From the NCBI GenBank assembly GCA_034509755.1, contig CM067562.1, positions 35,279,501-35,343,500 on the forward strand: 64,000 bases of DNA. Reading direction: 5' to 3'. Source of the stretch: Anisodus tanguticus. Its lineage: Eukaryota > Streptophyta > Magnoliopsida > Solanales > Solanaceae. The notes beneath the pieces were generated by a model. It was not told the origin of the DNA. It searched no databases and saw only the letters and a list, made by a program, of their open reading frames with translations. Position numbers and translations under genes: made by a program. Each line of letters starts with the position of its first letter. Within the stretch, counting starts at the first letter, position 1. Of the stretch, positions 11,425 through 21,579 are shown piece by piece.

Positions 11425-11644
11425 AAGAGAAAGAGTATATATACAATTTACATATTTTCATAATAAGAGAATCATATTCCTATTCTACTCCTAAAACTTT
11501 ATTCTACTTGGATACTAACTATACAATTATGGTAAGTATACAATACTAATTACACCCAAATATTACCTAAACTAAATATACACTATGTACTGTATACACT
11601 ATGTACCGTATGATATCATATGTATATTATATGTATATCTAACA
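11425..11644 (-). repeat. 5' LTR of the minus-strand copia element, 3' end lost
   Basis: On the minus strand it starts TGTTAGATATACATATAATA at 11644 and ends in TATATATACTCTTTC near 11425. The terminal 45 or so bases kept by the other LTR, and any primer-binding site, are absent. Gag begins within 50 bases. The CATAT next to the start (11645-11649) may be half of a 5-bp target duplication, but I could not find a clean partner. Confidence 0.7.
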
Positions 11645-11649
11645 CATAT

Positions 11650-12715
11650 CAAAACAGAAAAATAACTTTCGAGAACGTGGACAATCTTTTTTCAGCAATT
11701 GTCTCCATACAGGTGAAAAAGGATTAAAAGTAAACAAAAGGAATTAATACGACACTTGCCATGTGTCTCAAGAAAATATTACTTCTAGATTTGAATGGTG
11801 AAGGAAAAAACATCAACTCCACACAGTATTATCCGTATTTATATTGGGATTTTCACAATTCATTGTATTTTTAGTCATCAACACAATCATATATCGAAGA
11901 ATCTATATTAGTACATTGTAAATAGGACTTCATTTTATCCTTTTGTGGCAAAAACAAATTTCAACTTTGCATAATTATCATAGAATCCACAAAACTATTT
12001 TTTAAACAAAAATATCACTAAACGTTGCTTAAGTATAACATAAAGTTACTATATAATTTTGTCTATAACTAAAAAGTTATTTAACTTTGCCTCTGTATCA
12101 AATTAAATATCTTTTTTCTTTCTTCCTACCGACTTATCCTACTTGGGCAATGTCTGAGTGACTTGTTGGCCACGAAACATAGTTAATACTAACTTTTTTG
12201 ATAAAGTTAGAGTGATTTTTTCTTACAAATCATCATTTACTGACTTTAATATAGTATGGTGATAGTAGTGACCATCAATGAAATTGAGTGTGGGGGACAC
12301 CCAACCACTATTTCCTTTAATGGGAACCAACTGACAGATCATATAATCACGTGATTGTACTGGAAAAAAAAAACGTGATTGTTTTATTTTCTTGTTATTA
12401 CGTAGATAGATCTTATAATCACGGGTCTGATGGGTTTTCACATACAAAAGTTGTCATTGTTCAGTACACTATGCAAAAGAAAACAAGCAAGCTAGCGTGA
12501 GGACTACATTGTGACCTTATTCATAACTAGAAATAGTGTGCATGGACTTTAGTGAACCCTAATTTACGCCGGCCATCAATTTATTCTTTTTGACAATCAA
12601 ATCCTTTTAGAAGATCCACACAATCCTTTGCTCTAGATATAGGCCAGCCACTTTGGCCCAAGATTGAAGAAATAAGGGAAGATCAATTGGAAATGACTAA
12701 GCGTTGCCAATAAAA
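11650..12715. other. Intergenic spacer, no gene seen
   Basis: AT-rich sequence with no convincing coding frame. A duplicated phrase (ATCATATAATCACGTGATTG and ATCTTATAATCACGGG) occurs near 12337-12425. Nothing else was recognised. Confidence 0.4.
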
Positions 12716-12716
12716 A

Positions 12717-12860
12717 GGTCCTTGTCATCCTAAGTTCGAGAAAGATGTTGCTTCAATCCTCGAATGCATGAAGAACAATTTGTTGAAAGGTCCTTGTCAT
12801 CCTAAGTTCGAGAAAGATGTTGCTTCAATCCTCGAATGCATGAAGAACAATTTGTTGAAA
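12717..12860. repeat. 72-bp tandem duplication next to an LTR start
   Basis: The block beginning GGTCCTTGTCATCCTAAG at 12717 is repeated without visible change at 12789, an exact 72-bp period. The unit ends AACAATTTGTTGAAA, and its second copy runs straight into the LTR fragment at 12852. The duplication therefore includes the first bases of that LTR. Confidence 0.85.
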
Positions 12861-13083
12861 ATTTACTAAATGTGAAAATAAGTATATCTCATTAATTTAT
12901 GACTCGAACAATTGGGCCCGCACGTCAGAAACGTCGTTTTCACACACACGTAGTGCCAAGTATCGCAAATTTCATTAGTGAAAGAAATATTGATACGTAT
13001 GTAATGCGTTTGAGACATAGAATTATGGACGGTCATTGGCCAAATAACAAAGTATTCCACGTTGGTAAAAGAAGGAAGAAGAT
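12852..13083 (+). repeat. Copia LTR fragment (same family as 20.6-21.6 and 43.6-44.5 kb)
   Basis: It starts TGTTGAAAATTTACTAAATG and continues with ATTTATGACTCGAACAATTG, GGCCCGCACGTC and AAATAACAAAGTATTCCACG. This is the first quarter of the LTR at 43594-44477. It breaks off after AAGAAGGAAGAAG. The short open frame inside it is not a gene. Confidence 0.8.
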
Positions 13084-13104
13084 GTCAGCTGGGCATCTCT
13101 CTTC

Positions 13105-13362
13105 CTGACTTATCTTGATATGGCTCTTGGCGATGCCCAGGCAAGGTTAAGGGACTCCAGAAATCTGGATACCTTAGCCGGTCCCCTGTGGTTTCTTCAG
13201 CTGTGGATCACTCTGTATTTCCCAGAGTTTATTCCTGATGATTTTGAATACCGCCGTTTTCCATTAAACCCCGTCGGTGCTAGCCGATACTCTTCAGAAA
13301 ACACCTTCGTGCGGCTAAAATGCATCGGAATTCAGTTGTGGAAGCCGAGACGCCTCGGTTGA
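13105..13362 (+). pseudogene. Plant mobile domain (aminotransferase-like) fragment
   Basis: About 85 codons read LAGPLWFLQLWITLYFPEF followed by an RRFPLNP segment. This resembles the plant mobile domain, whose hallmark is a G-P-L-W-L-L-Q-L-W core. The family is found in transposon-derived proteins and in some domesticated genes acting in transposon silencing. Here the frame is short, lacks both ends, and lies 150 bases before a polypurine tract and LTR. It is best seen as cargo or residue of a retroelement. The call rests on motif memory only. Confidence 0.55.
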
Positions 13363-13509
13363 AAGGAAGAAACTTTTCATAGAAAATCATCATTGCATGC
13401 ATTTAGGGCAAAAGTGATTGAAATGACACCAGCGGGTGCCACACGAAATGACGACTATTTTTTAATACATCAACTCAACTGCCGCACTCGAGTTAATGTA
13501 GGGGGAAAT

Positions 13510-14212
13510 TGTTAACACTAAAAAATACTTCTAAGTGTTTAGCCGAATCAAGTGACAGCTGAAGGTGGAAATCTCAAGATGAGCAGGCAACATAATTCTA
13601 AGTCGATAACCGAACTGACTCGTAGCCGAATCTATTGGTCCTAGCTCTCGGCTAGAAAAGCTTCATCGGCTATTACGGTAGCCTGGCCGAGTCATAATTC
13701 TGAGGAACGACTGAGACCCACACATATTTAGATGCCTCGAAGACCAAGTCAAAGAATCTTCTAGACCCCAAGAAACGGTAACAACCAGCAACAACTAGAA
13801 TGAAGTGCCATTAATCGTGTAAGAGGAAAACAAGGAGTAAAAATCGACATCACCTTCTCATAGTTGGCTAGTGGATTTAGTGGGTAATTTAATGGCTAAC
13901 ATAGGGGGATCACATTTTATTTTTCTTGTACTATAAATATAGGATCATTTGTACAGAATAAGAGACCAATCAATCAAACTAATGATTTTATATATCTTCA
14001 TTTTATCTTTATCGTCTTTACTGCACTCTAGCTGTATTTATGTTTCTTACCACTTAGTCTACTCAATCACCGTCCTAACGCTTTCTGGAGTAGTTGGGGA
14101 ACTCATTGTTGGAAGTTAGAGTTTCGCTTCTAGCCGAAATCGCTTAGTTAAGGAATCAATTTGTCATCCGATTTCGTCAGCCGATAGACGGCAGACATTT
14201 CGGATGGGAACA
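13510..14212 (+). repeat. LTR of an unidentified (gypsy-like) retroelement
   Basis: A purine tract (GTAGGGGGAAAT, 13498-13509) is followed by TGTTAACACTAAAAAATAC. The candidate end is GGATGGGAACA at 14212, giving TG...CA termini and about 700 bp. A TATA-like CTATAAATATAG near 13932 lies in the middle, where an LTR promoter would be. No second LTR is present in the window. Confidence 0.55.
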
Positions 14213-14416
14213 AGTTCTGAGAATGAAAAAATTCTAATAAAGAGCGCTTTTTTACATTTAATGGGTCTTACATCACGTGTATCAGAATCAGGATCCTGCT
14301 AACACGGGATGTTTTACTTCCCTTTCTTTTTTTTTTTAAAAAACAAGATACTAAGTGAGAAACCAAAAAAGAGTGGGTTAAATATTGTAATACTGGTTTA
14401 TGTTAAGTGATGGTTC

Positions 14417-15567
14417 TTATTCCAATACTTTATGAGACATATAGATAGCAGATATGTTGTCACAATAAACTATAGACGCCTTGCGTAATGGACACTGGAG
14501 CTCCAAAAGAAGATTTCGGAGCCAACAGATCTCAGCGACAACATTAGCAACTCCGCGATATTCTGCTTCAGCACTCGAACGGGAAAGCGTGGACTGCCGC
14601 TTGGCGGACCATGAGATAAGATTATCCCCAAGAAATACACGGTGCCGGAGGTGGAGCGACGTGTGTCGGGGCATCCCGCCCAATCGCATCCGTGTAGGCT
14701 AGCAATTTGGTTGGGGCGAGAGGGGTATAGATGTAAGCCAAAGTCAAGTGTGCCCTTAACATATCCGATAATACGTTTGAGGGCGGCAAAATGGGACTCT
14801 CGGGGATCGTGCATGAACAACACACACCGCCGAACGGCATATGCAATATCGGGCCTAGTGAATGTAAGATATCGAAGAGCACCGCTAGACTCCGATATAG
14901 AGTGGGATCATAAAGCGGCGCACCGTCATTGGCACTAAGCTTGGATTTTGAGTCCACGGAGTTGGCATAATTTTACAATTTGCCATCTTGGCCCCGTACA
15001 CTATCTCTTCTCGCATACTTTCGCCGACACAGAACATATTGGCAAAGCAGATCTAGTCACCGATATACCCAAAAAATAACTTAGCTTCCCCAAGTCGGTC
15101 ATAGCAAATTCGTTTTGAGTAGAGCAATGATTTCATTCTTCAACCCGTCGGATGAGGCGGTAAGAACAATATCGTCGACATATAATAGCAAATATGCAAA
15201 GGTCGCTACCTCGGTGAAAAGTGAAGAGAGAGGTATCACACCTGCTACATACAAAACCAATTTGCGAGAAGATACCTAGCGAACCGATCATACCAAGCGC
15301 GGGGGCCTGTTTCAATCCATACAATGACTTCCCGAGACGACACACAAAGCGTGGAGTCGCCGGATGAACAAAACCGGGAGGTCGATGCATGTACACAGTC
15401 TCTTTCAAATCCCCATGAAGAAACGCATTTTTGACATCAAGCTGATGAATCGGCCAATGCAAGCCCATAGCAATACTGAGAACAGTCCGAATAGTGGCCG
15501 GTTTAGCAACCGGACTGAATGTCACACCACAATCAATACCCTCCCCGCCGATTAGTGCCATTTGCAA
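14417..15567 (-). pseudogene. Copia RT-RNase H remnant, heavily frameshifted
   Basis: On the minus strand RT is recognisable from ETFSPV-like VTFSPVAKPATIRTVL through QLDVKNAFLHGDLKE and LGKSLYGLKQAP (15525-15270). The expected YVDD region near 15190-15170 is frameshifted. The RNase H part (14960-14420) reads LLFMHDPRE..., a degenerate DWAGCPDTRRSTSG, and SWSAKRQSTLSRSSAEAEYR. It stops at YMSHKVLE, so the last 60 or so residues and the 3' LTR are missing. It belongs with the integrase and Gag parts that follow up to 18.6 kb. Confidence 0.8.
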
Positions 15568-15740
15568 CTAGTCTTGCCTTATACCTCTCTAAGTCACCAT
15601 TGTCTCTGAACTTGTGACGAAATAGCCACATACACCGGATAACATTCACACCAGCTGGTCTAGGTACCAAATCCCAAGTGTTCTACTTGGTTAAAGCGTT
15701 AAACTCTTTGCACATGGCCGCATTCCAATTGAGGTCCAGT

Positions 15741-17180
15741 TTAGCTAGTTTTGGATTCTTTGGAATGGGTGATAAGGTTTGTGTGGAGAGATTGAAGTGA
15801 ACCTTGGGTTTGAAGATCCCGTGTTGTGCACGAGTCTCCATGCGGTGAGGGGGCTGCAGTGGGAGGTCGGGACTGGTTGTTGGACTGGTAGGCAGCTGGG
15901 CTGCGGGGATCGGGTGGCGAGAGAGTTTTGCGAAGGGGAGACTCGACAGGGTGTTGGATTTTCGGACCGGAGGCGTGTTGGTGGTGCATTAGACTCAACA
16001 TGGTGCAAAGCATGGGTGGTGTGGGGAGCCGGATCGGGTGGTAGCATTGCTTGCGGGAGGGTCGATGACTCGCCTGGAGGCGCACGGTGGCGTCGGAACG
16101 GTGTGAGTTGCCTGTACAGATTTTGGATGACCGGAGACAAACTCGGTTCATCGAGAAAGATGTAATCGGTGGTCTGAAATTTCCGGAGATTTGAAAAAGG
16201 AAAGGTTGTCTCGTTAAAGGTAACGTGACGGGAGACGATGATTTTGCGAGTAGCAATGTCATAGCACAAGTAGCCCCGATGATTAGGAGATAGACCAAGG
16301 AAGACACATGGAAGAGTGCGAGGGGCAAGTTTGTGGGGTGCAGTGAAGGCTATGTTGGGGTAGCATAAGCATCCAAAAATACGTAGGTGATCATATGATG
16401 GTCGCCTACGGTATAAGATTTCGTAGGGGTTTTGTTTTGGAGTGTGCTAGTTGGTAAAATATTTAGAAGGGATTCTACCATTTTGACAAAGATAGACCCA
16501 AAAAGGCGGTGGTAGCGAGGCATGAAACGAAGTGTGCGGACCATGTTATTGATGGTACGTATAATTCTTTCAGCCTTTCCATTTTGGGAAGAAGTATAGG
16601 GACAAGAAAAACGGAAAACCATGCCTTGTTTAGAACAGAAATTGTGAAATGCCGAGTTATTAAATTCACGTCCATTATCACATTGGAATGATTTAATAGG
16701 TTTTTCAAATTGTGTCTTAATGAATTTTTGAAACTCGAGGAATTTTGCGAAAACTTCGATTTGAATTCAAAGTGGATAAATCCGGACAAAATGTGAAAAA
16801 TCATCCAAGAATACTAGATAGAATTTATGACCCAAAGAGCTAGCAATCGGAGATGTCCATAAATCAAAGCATGAACAATATCAAAAGGAGAAAAAGTAAC
16901 ACTTTGTTTGATGACATAAAGGAAGACGAGTATGTTTGCCTAGTGGACAAGAATAACGTTGTTGGGCAATTTTTCCATTATTACATTGAATACGCTTAGA
17001 AGTCCTAAGAAAAGTAAAAAGCGGGTCTCCGGGGTGTCCGAGTCGGTTGTGCCAAGTTGAGGGAGAGATCGCCGCAAGGGATAGAGGTGCTTGCGGTCCG
17101 ACGGAAGATTGAGTGAATGGGTAGAGGTCTCCCACACTATTGCGGCGTGTAAGAATTTTCCCGTATTGAGTTCCTTCACA
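15741..17180 (-). pseudogene. Copia GAG-pre-integrase and integrase remnant
   Basis: The order on the minus strand is the HHCC-like GAG-pre-integrase stretch with WHNRLGHPGDPLF and CPLGKHTRLP (about 17075-16900), a broken integrase core, then a stretch with TSSQNGKAERIIRTINNMVR (about 16590-16540), which holds the conserved E of the DDE triad. The C-terminal part has the copia signature ATRKIIVSRHVTFNET (about 16250-16200). A Pro/Ser-rich linker leads to RT. Several frameshifts are present. The enzyme would have inserted the cDNA copy into the genome. Confidence 0.8.
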
Positions 17181-17382
17181 GAAAAACCAAAAGGGTCAAA
17201 TTCGATGATTACGTAATTATTGCTAGTGAATTTTCTAAAGAGATTAAGTTTTTAATGATGTTAGGTGTGTATAGGACGTGGTTTAGGGAGAAAGGTGGAT
17301 GTGGATGTTTGGTGTGTGTGTTACCGTAACCTTCAATTGGAATGCGATTACCATTGCCGACAAGTAATAAATTGAGGACACT

Positions 17383-18600
17383 TTAACCGATGTAGTTGAG
17401 ATAGGTTACCCGACGACCGGGTGAGGTGAGATGTGGCTCCGGTGTCCATGTACCAATTGTCGTCGGTGTTGAAGGTTCACGGTGGTGTATGCCTCGGCCC
17501 AAATCAGTCGGGGCCGGGGGGTTGGCGGGCCGCAGTCTTGCCTTCTTTGGATCGCAATGGGGCAGCTGCAGCTTGCCGCCGCCGCTGCTTTGACCGCAAT
17601 CAGGTGGGCTCGCTGCTGCTGCTGGTGGGCTCGCTCGGTGGCCGGGGCAGGCCCAACAGGCCGATCGACCAAGGCCGCTTTGGGCCCGGGCCCCTGCGGT
17701 CGGGTACGGGCATGCAGCGAGGCCCGGTTCGCCGCTGGTTGGGCCACCGCCTGCCGCTGGTTGGACCATCGCGCCGCCGTCCGGTCGGCCGTTGTTGTCC
17801 GATCCACCGGTTGCGTTGGCCCTTTCCGCGGCCCTTGCCTTTGTTGTTGCGACCTCTCGCTTTGCCACGACCTCCGCCGCCGTTGTTGTTGCTGCTTCGC
17901 GCCGCTTCGCCGGAGCTCGCCGGTTGCCGTTGGCGCAGGTGTTGCCATCCGTCAACGGCTAACGCCTTTTGATTATGTTCCTCTTGTTTAGCACGTCTAG
18001 TTTCTTCCAACAATAGTTGTGAACGTGCCTTGTTGAAACTTGGGAGAGGGTCGGCTTGTTGAATCATTGTTGCGAGTGTGTCATATTCACCTTTCGGTAA
18101 ACCCGCAACAAGTTGAAGCACCATCTTGGTTTCGAAACAGAGTCCCGACGTTGGATAGTTGATCGGTTATGAGTTTCGGTTGCTTACAATATTCGGACAT
18201 GTTGTTAAAATTCTCGAGGCGGGTATTGTTGAATTGCTCTTCCAAATACACAAACCGAGTATTTTTATTGTCCGAAAGATTTCTTCTAACCGGACCCAAA
18301 GTTCACGTGCCGTAGCACCCTGTTTTCATGATAGTGCATAACAGATCTTTGGAGATGGTGCCGTAGATCCATTGTTTGACGATGGCGTCAAGACGACGCC
18401 AGATTGAGTCTGTAACATCGGTGGGACGAGGAACGATTCGTCAATGTGATCGAGCACGTTGTATGCACATGCATGAATGTAGAATAGTTCCATCCACATG
18501 GAATATTGACAGTCTTCTTGGTCAAGAATTATAGGGATAAAATTCTTGATGTTATTAACGGCGAATGCCGGATGAAAAGAAGTTACTGAACGTTGAGAGG
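17383..18600 (-). pseudogene. Copia Gag remnant, Gly/Arg-rich C terminus
   Basis: The minus strand shows VFLEEQFNNTRLENFNNMSEY-like sequence (about 18250) and LQLVAGLPKGEYDTLATMIQ (about 18120), both from the copia Gag domain. A very Gly/Arg/Gln-rich tail (GGGGRGKARGRNNKGKGRGK) follows at 17880-17800. The DNA from 17500 to 17940 is unusually GC-rich compared with the rest of the window, and many frames are open by chance there. Frameshifts interrupt the protein. Confidence 0.7.
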
Positions 18601-18787
18601 GGTTTTCAAGTGTGCGGTGGATAAAACGGAATTTGTGGGGGAAGACATGGTTGCCGCCCTGTCGAGGGAAGGGAATTTTCGGTTTGGCCGAAATATGGAG
18701 GAAGAAACCGAATTTTTTTTTTTTTTTTTTCCGTGAAAGCGAGAAAAAAAAAATCGATTTCGGCCGGGAATGAGGATTTAGGTTTTA

Positions 18788-18801
18788 GGCTCTTGATACC
18801 A
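18788..18801 (-). other. Primer-binding site (initiator Met tRNA)
   Basis: The minus strand reads TGGTATCAAGAGCC immediately after the LTR end. This matches the TGGTATCAGAGC site complementary to initiator methionine tRNA that most plant copia elements use, with one extra A. Confidence 0.85.
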
Positions 18802-19031
18802 TGAAAGATAGAATAATTTCCCTTGGGAATTTCTTTCATTATTCACAATATATATAGCTGTACAAGGTTGATTCCTAATATGGTACGAATCCTAACTTAC
18901 CTTACAAAGGTTGATTCCTAATACAATTAGAATCCTAAGTTACCTTAAATATACATTTATCATAATTACAAAATATACGACGAATATTCTGAGAATATTC
19001 GCTAATATTCAGTTTCAAGTCAAATGTTACA
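18802..19031 (-). repeat. 5' LTR of the 14.4-19.0 kb copia element
   Basis: On the minus strand it starts TGTAACATTTGACTTGAAAC at 19031 and ends TCTTTCA at 18802, directly before the primer-binding site. It is about 230 bp, short as is usual in copia. TATATATATTGTGAATAATG (near 18844-18863) may hold its TATA box. The partner LTR at the 3' end is missing. Confidence 0.75.
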
Positions 19032-19039
19032 CAAATACA

Positions 19040-19700
19040 TACAGGATTCTGGTTTCAAAACACATTTCAACTGTTTTTATTGTGGCTGACAAAAAATATT
19101 CAACTTTTTCACATTAGATCAAATATCGTCCAAATGCTTACGTAATTTTCAATATAGTTCAAATATCCATTTTCTATGTTTCAAGTCAAATTTCTATATT
19201 TAAGATCTTAACAAATGTGTAACTTTAAGTCACGAATAACACCTAGTAGCGAAGCAAGAATTTTAACTAAAAAGATTTAAAATATAATAAATGAAAACAT
19301 AAGGGATATATATATATATATAATAATTTTGATCTTAATATATTAGTGTAATTATTAGCAATAGAGAACTCCACCTCTGGTGGCCAGGGTGGAACTAGGA
19401 GGGGGTGAGGGTCCTAACCCCCTCGACAAAAAATTACAGTATATATATAAGATAATTTTTATTATATATATATATATATATATATATTGTATCTTCTAAA
19501 TACAAGATTAGAAATTGGCTCAATACTTAATGGGATTCGAAATTTACTTTGATGTTCCAAATTTAAATTTCAAATATTATATTTTTATTTTTCAAACCCT
19601 ATTAATGAAAATGGTGGATTCAGACACTGCTGATGGCACCCAGCAAATCTCATGCCCAGTCAAATCGAACTATGGAGAGAACTGTGAGACCCTATGAGAT
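19040..19700. other. AT-rich spacer with AT microsatellites
   Basis: Runs of AT occur near 19307-19322 and 19463-19488. The phrase AGGGGGTGAGGGTCCTAACC near 19398 looks like part of an old transposon, but no boundaries were found. No gene is seen. Confidence 0.4.
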
Positions 19701-19980
19701 CTACGTGTTAGTCCAATAATACTAAACAGTAATAGATCAATAGTATCATATATGATGATACTATAGTATAAAATAAGATAAATATGGTCGAATATTTATA
19801 ATTAATCAACTTTCGAGGCATTACTTGTCACGTCGTCAACGCACGAAAGAATCATGCGTTTTTTTTAATGGAATATTACTTCTACCGTACAGTTTCACCG
19901 AGTATTATATATCAGCTTCATGTCCCAAGTGAAAAGGTAAACGCACAAAAAAACACAGTAAATAGAGAGAGAAAAAGAAA

Positions 19981-20275
19981 ACTACTATTATTATTATTTT
20001 TAATTTTTTTTTATATCCAGCTTCTCGGCTTACGCCAGACTATTTATGGAGATAGTAGTCCCGGTCCCTCAGCACTACTACCAGTAAATTGCGGAATGTG
20101 CCTGAATGACCAGGGTTTGAGAACAGATCAATTGATATCACCTACAAGGTTCTACCCCAAAAGAGAGCAAATTGCTCTCTAAGGTTCGAACCCACGCTAC
20201 AGGCCTCCAACTGAATTTTAAGCTCACCTCCTTTGTCATTCAGTTATGCCCGGGGGACAGAAGACTACTATTATT
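19981..20275. repeat. 12-bp target-site duplication of the SINE
   Basis: ACTACTATTATT occurs at 19981-19992 and again at 20264-20275, bracketing the SINE exactly. The equivalent site upstream of the intact MYB gene has no insert. The SINE therefore arrived after the promoter was copied. Confidence 0.8.
19993..20263 (-). mobile_element. tRNA-derived SINE with poly(A) tail
   Basis: On the minus strand the element starts near 20263 with TGTCCCCCGGGCATAACTGA. It carries the RNA polymerase III B box GGTTCGAACC at 20192-20183, about 70 bases from its start as expected for a tRNA-like head, and ends in GCTGGATAT plus an A-rich tail at 20018-19993. Its 3' half is the same sequence as the fragment at 1668-1796. 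It would be transcribed by Pol III and moved by a LINE reverse transcriptase. The family is probably one of the Solanaceae SINEs; I cannot name which. Confidence 0.85.
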
Positions 20276-20380
20276 GAACAGAGAAAAATGGGGAGATCTC
20301 CTTGCTGGTTAATGTTGATGCTAAAAATCCACCAATCAAGATGTTTAATTCAAGTAAAAAAGTTGCTGAAAATTATGTAG

Positions 20381-20586
20381 TAAAGTTATCTTTTCTTTAT
20401 TTTGTCACAAAAGAATCATTTTTCTATAGTTATTTAGACATTTCCGCATCAAATTTTCTAAGTTATTGAAATTTACTGCAATCACAAATAAAATATAATC
20501 AAAGATAATTCTTTTTATCACAAACAGTGCGGACAAAATTATGTTTATCCCTAAATTTTCCTCTTTGAATTGTGTTGGGATACAAT
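20381..20586. other. Short spacer
   Basis: AT-rich DNA between the MYB fragment and the LTR; nothing recognised. Confidence 0.4.
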
Positions 20587-21579
20587 TGTTGTAGGGACCG
20601 GGAAGTAAGTAACTATTACAATAGCAGAACGGATAAACAAACTATTACAATAAAACTGGAAATCAAAATCTTAACAAACTGCTTGTGTGATTTGCTAAGT
20701 CAAGTGATGACACTCTGTCTTTAAGACAAGATTGCCCCGTATATCTCCATTTACGGTGTTGAGCAATAGTCTCCTAAGATACAACAGCAACTTTACCAAG
20801 TGAGCAAAGGAAACTCAAGTGTTACTCTTGAAGAACTTTGAGTATAGTAACTTTGCTAGAGAGGAAGATTATGAACTCTGAAAATTATGGAGTATTTTCT
20901 AAGTGTTGAGTAGTCAGTTCAATTGAGCCAAATGCTTCAATTTATAGTGTAAGTAGAAGACCCCTCAACTAGCCAACTAATGGTCTTCAATAGCCATGTA
21001 ATTGCACTTGATTGAGGGGTTACATTCAGCCAAATAATGGCTGAATTCATGTGCCAAGTAATGGAGAATCAATGCTCCAAAACCAGCCCAAACGCACTTC
21101 CCGTCGCAGCATTCTGCCTTCGAAGCGTCGCGGCGCTGTGAATGAGCATCGCGGTGCCGCGGCTCCAGTGACTGACCAAGCAATTTGCACCGCGGCGCCG
21201 CCTGGGAGGCACCGCGGCGCCGCCTGGGAGGCACCGTGGCGCCGCCTGGGAGGCACCGCGGCGCTACGACTCCGACGGTGTGGCGCCGCGACCCTTCACG
21301 GCTCCGTGGCGATTTCTGACTCGTTTCATTTTATATTTTGTACACTTCTTTCTTCTTTTACCAATGTGGAATACTTTGTTATTTGTCCAATAACCGTCCA
21401 TAATGCTATGTCTCAAATGCATTACATACGTACCAATATCTCTTTCACTAATGAAATTTGCGATACTTGGCACTACGTGTGCACGTGTGTGGAAATGACG
21501 TTTCCGACGTGCGGGCCCAATTATTCGAGTCATAAATTAATGGGATATACTTATTTCCACATTTAGTAAATTTCCAACA
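20587..21579 (-). repeat. 3' LTR of a second copia family (about 1 kb)
   Basis: On the minus strand it starts TGTTGGAAATTTACTAAATG at 21579 and ends CCCTACAACA at 20587, giving TGTTG...CAACA termini. A purine tract (TTTCAAGAGGAGAT) precedes it. It matches the plus-strand LTR at 43594-44477 and the fragment at 12852-13083. This is the only copy with both ends. The GC-rich block at 21090-21310 interrupts an otherwise AT-rich LTR. Confidence 0.85.
21189..21262. repeat. 22-bp GC-rich minisatellite inside the LTR
   Basis: The unit GCGCCGCCTGGGAGGCACCG is repeated about three times with a 22-bp period. The plus-strand LTR at 43.9-44.0 kb has a shorter, differently arranged version, so the array is variable between copies. 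Confidence 0.85.

Larger units (their letters stand above)
19715..20305 (+). pseudogene. Inverted partial duplicate of the MYB gene 5' end
   Basis: This copy reads on the plus strand and matches the minus-strand MYB promoter, 5' UTR and first codons (6690 down to 6311). Shared blocks are GTCAACGCACGAAAGAATCA, TATTATATATCAGCTTCATG, and ATTGAACAGAGAAAAATGGG spanning the start codon. It keeps the ATG at 20288 and codons for MGRSPC, then changes abruptly after TGCTG into unrelated DNA. The new frame runs to a TAG at 20378-20380, about 30 codons. No R2R3 domain remains, so any product would be meaningless; only promoter function could persist. A SINE sits in its 5' UTR. Confidence 0.85.

Noticed and set aside
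17433..17991. Arg/Pro/Cys-rich plus-strand frames of 170-180 codons
   Set aside because: They are antisense to the Gly/Arg-rich copia Gag tail in GC-rich DNA, where stop codons are rare on both strands.
20183..20192. A tRNA gene suggested by the GGTTCGAACC B box
   Set aside because: No cloverleaf can be drawn; the box lies in a SINE with a poly(A) tail and a 12-bp target duplication.
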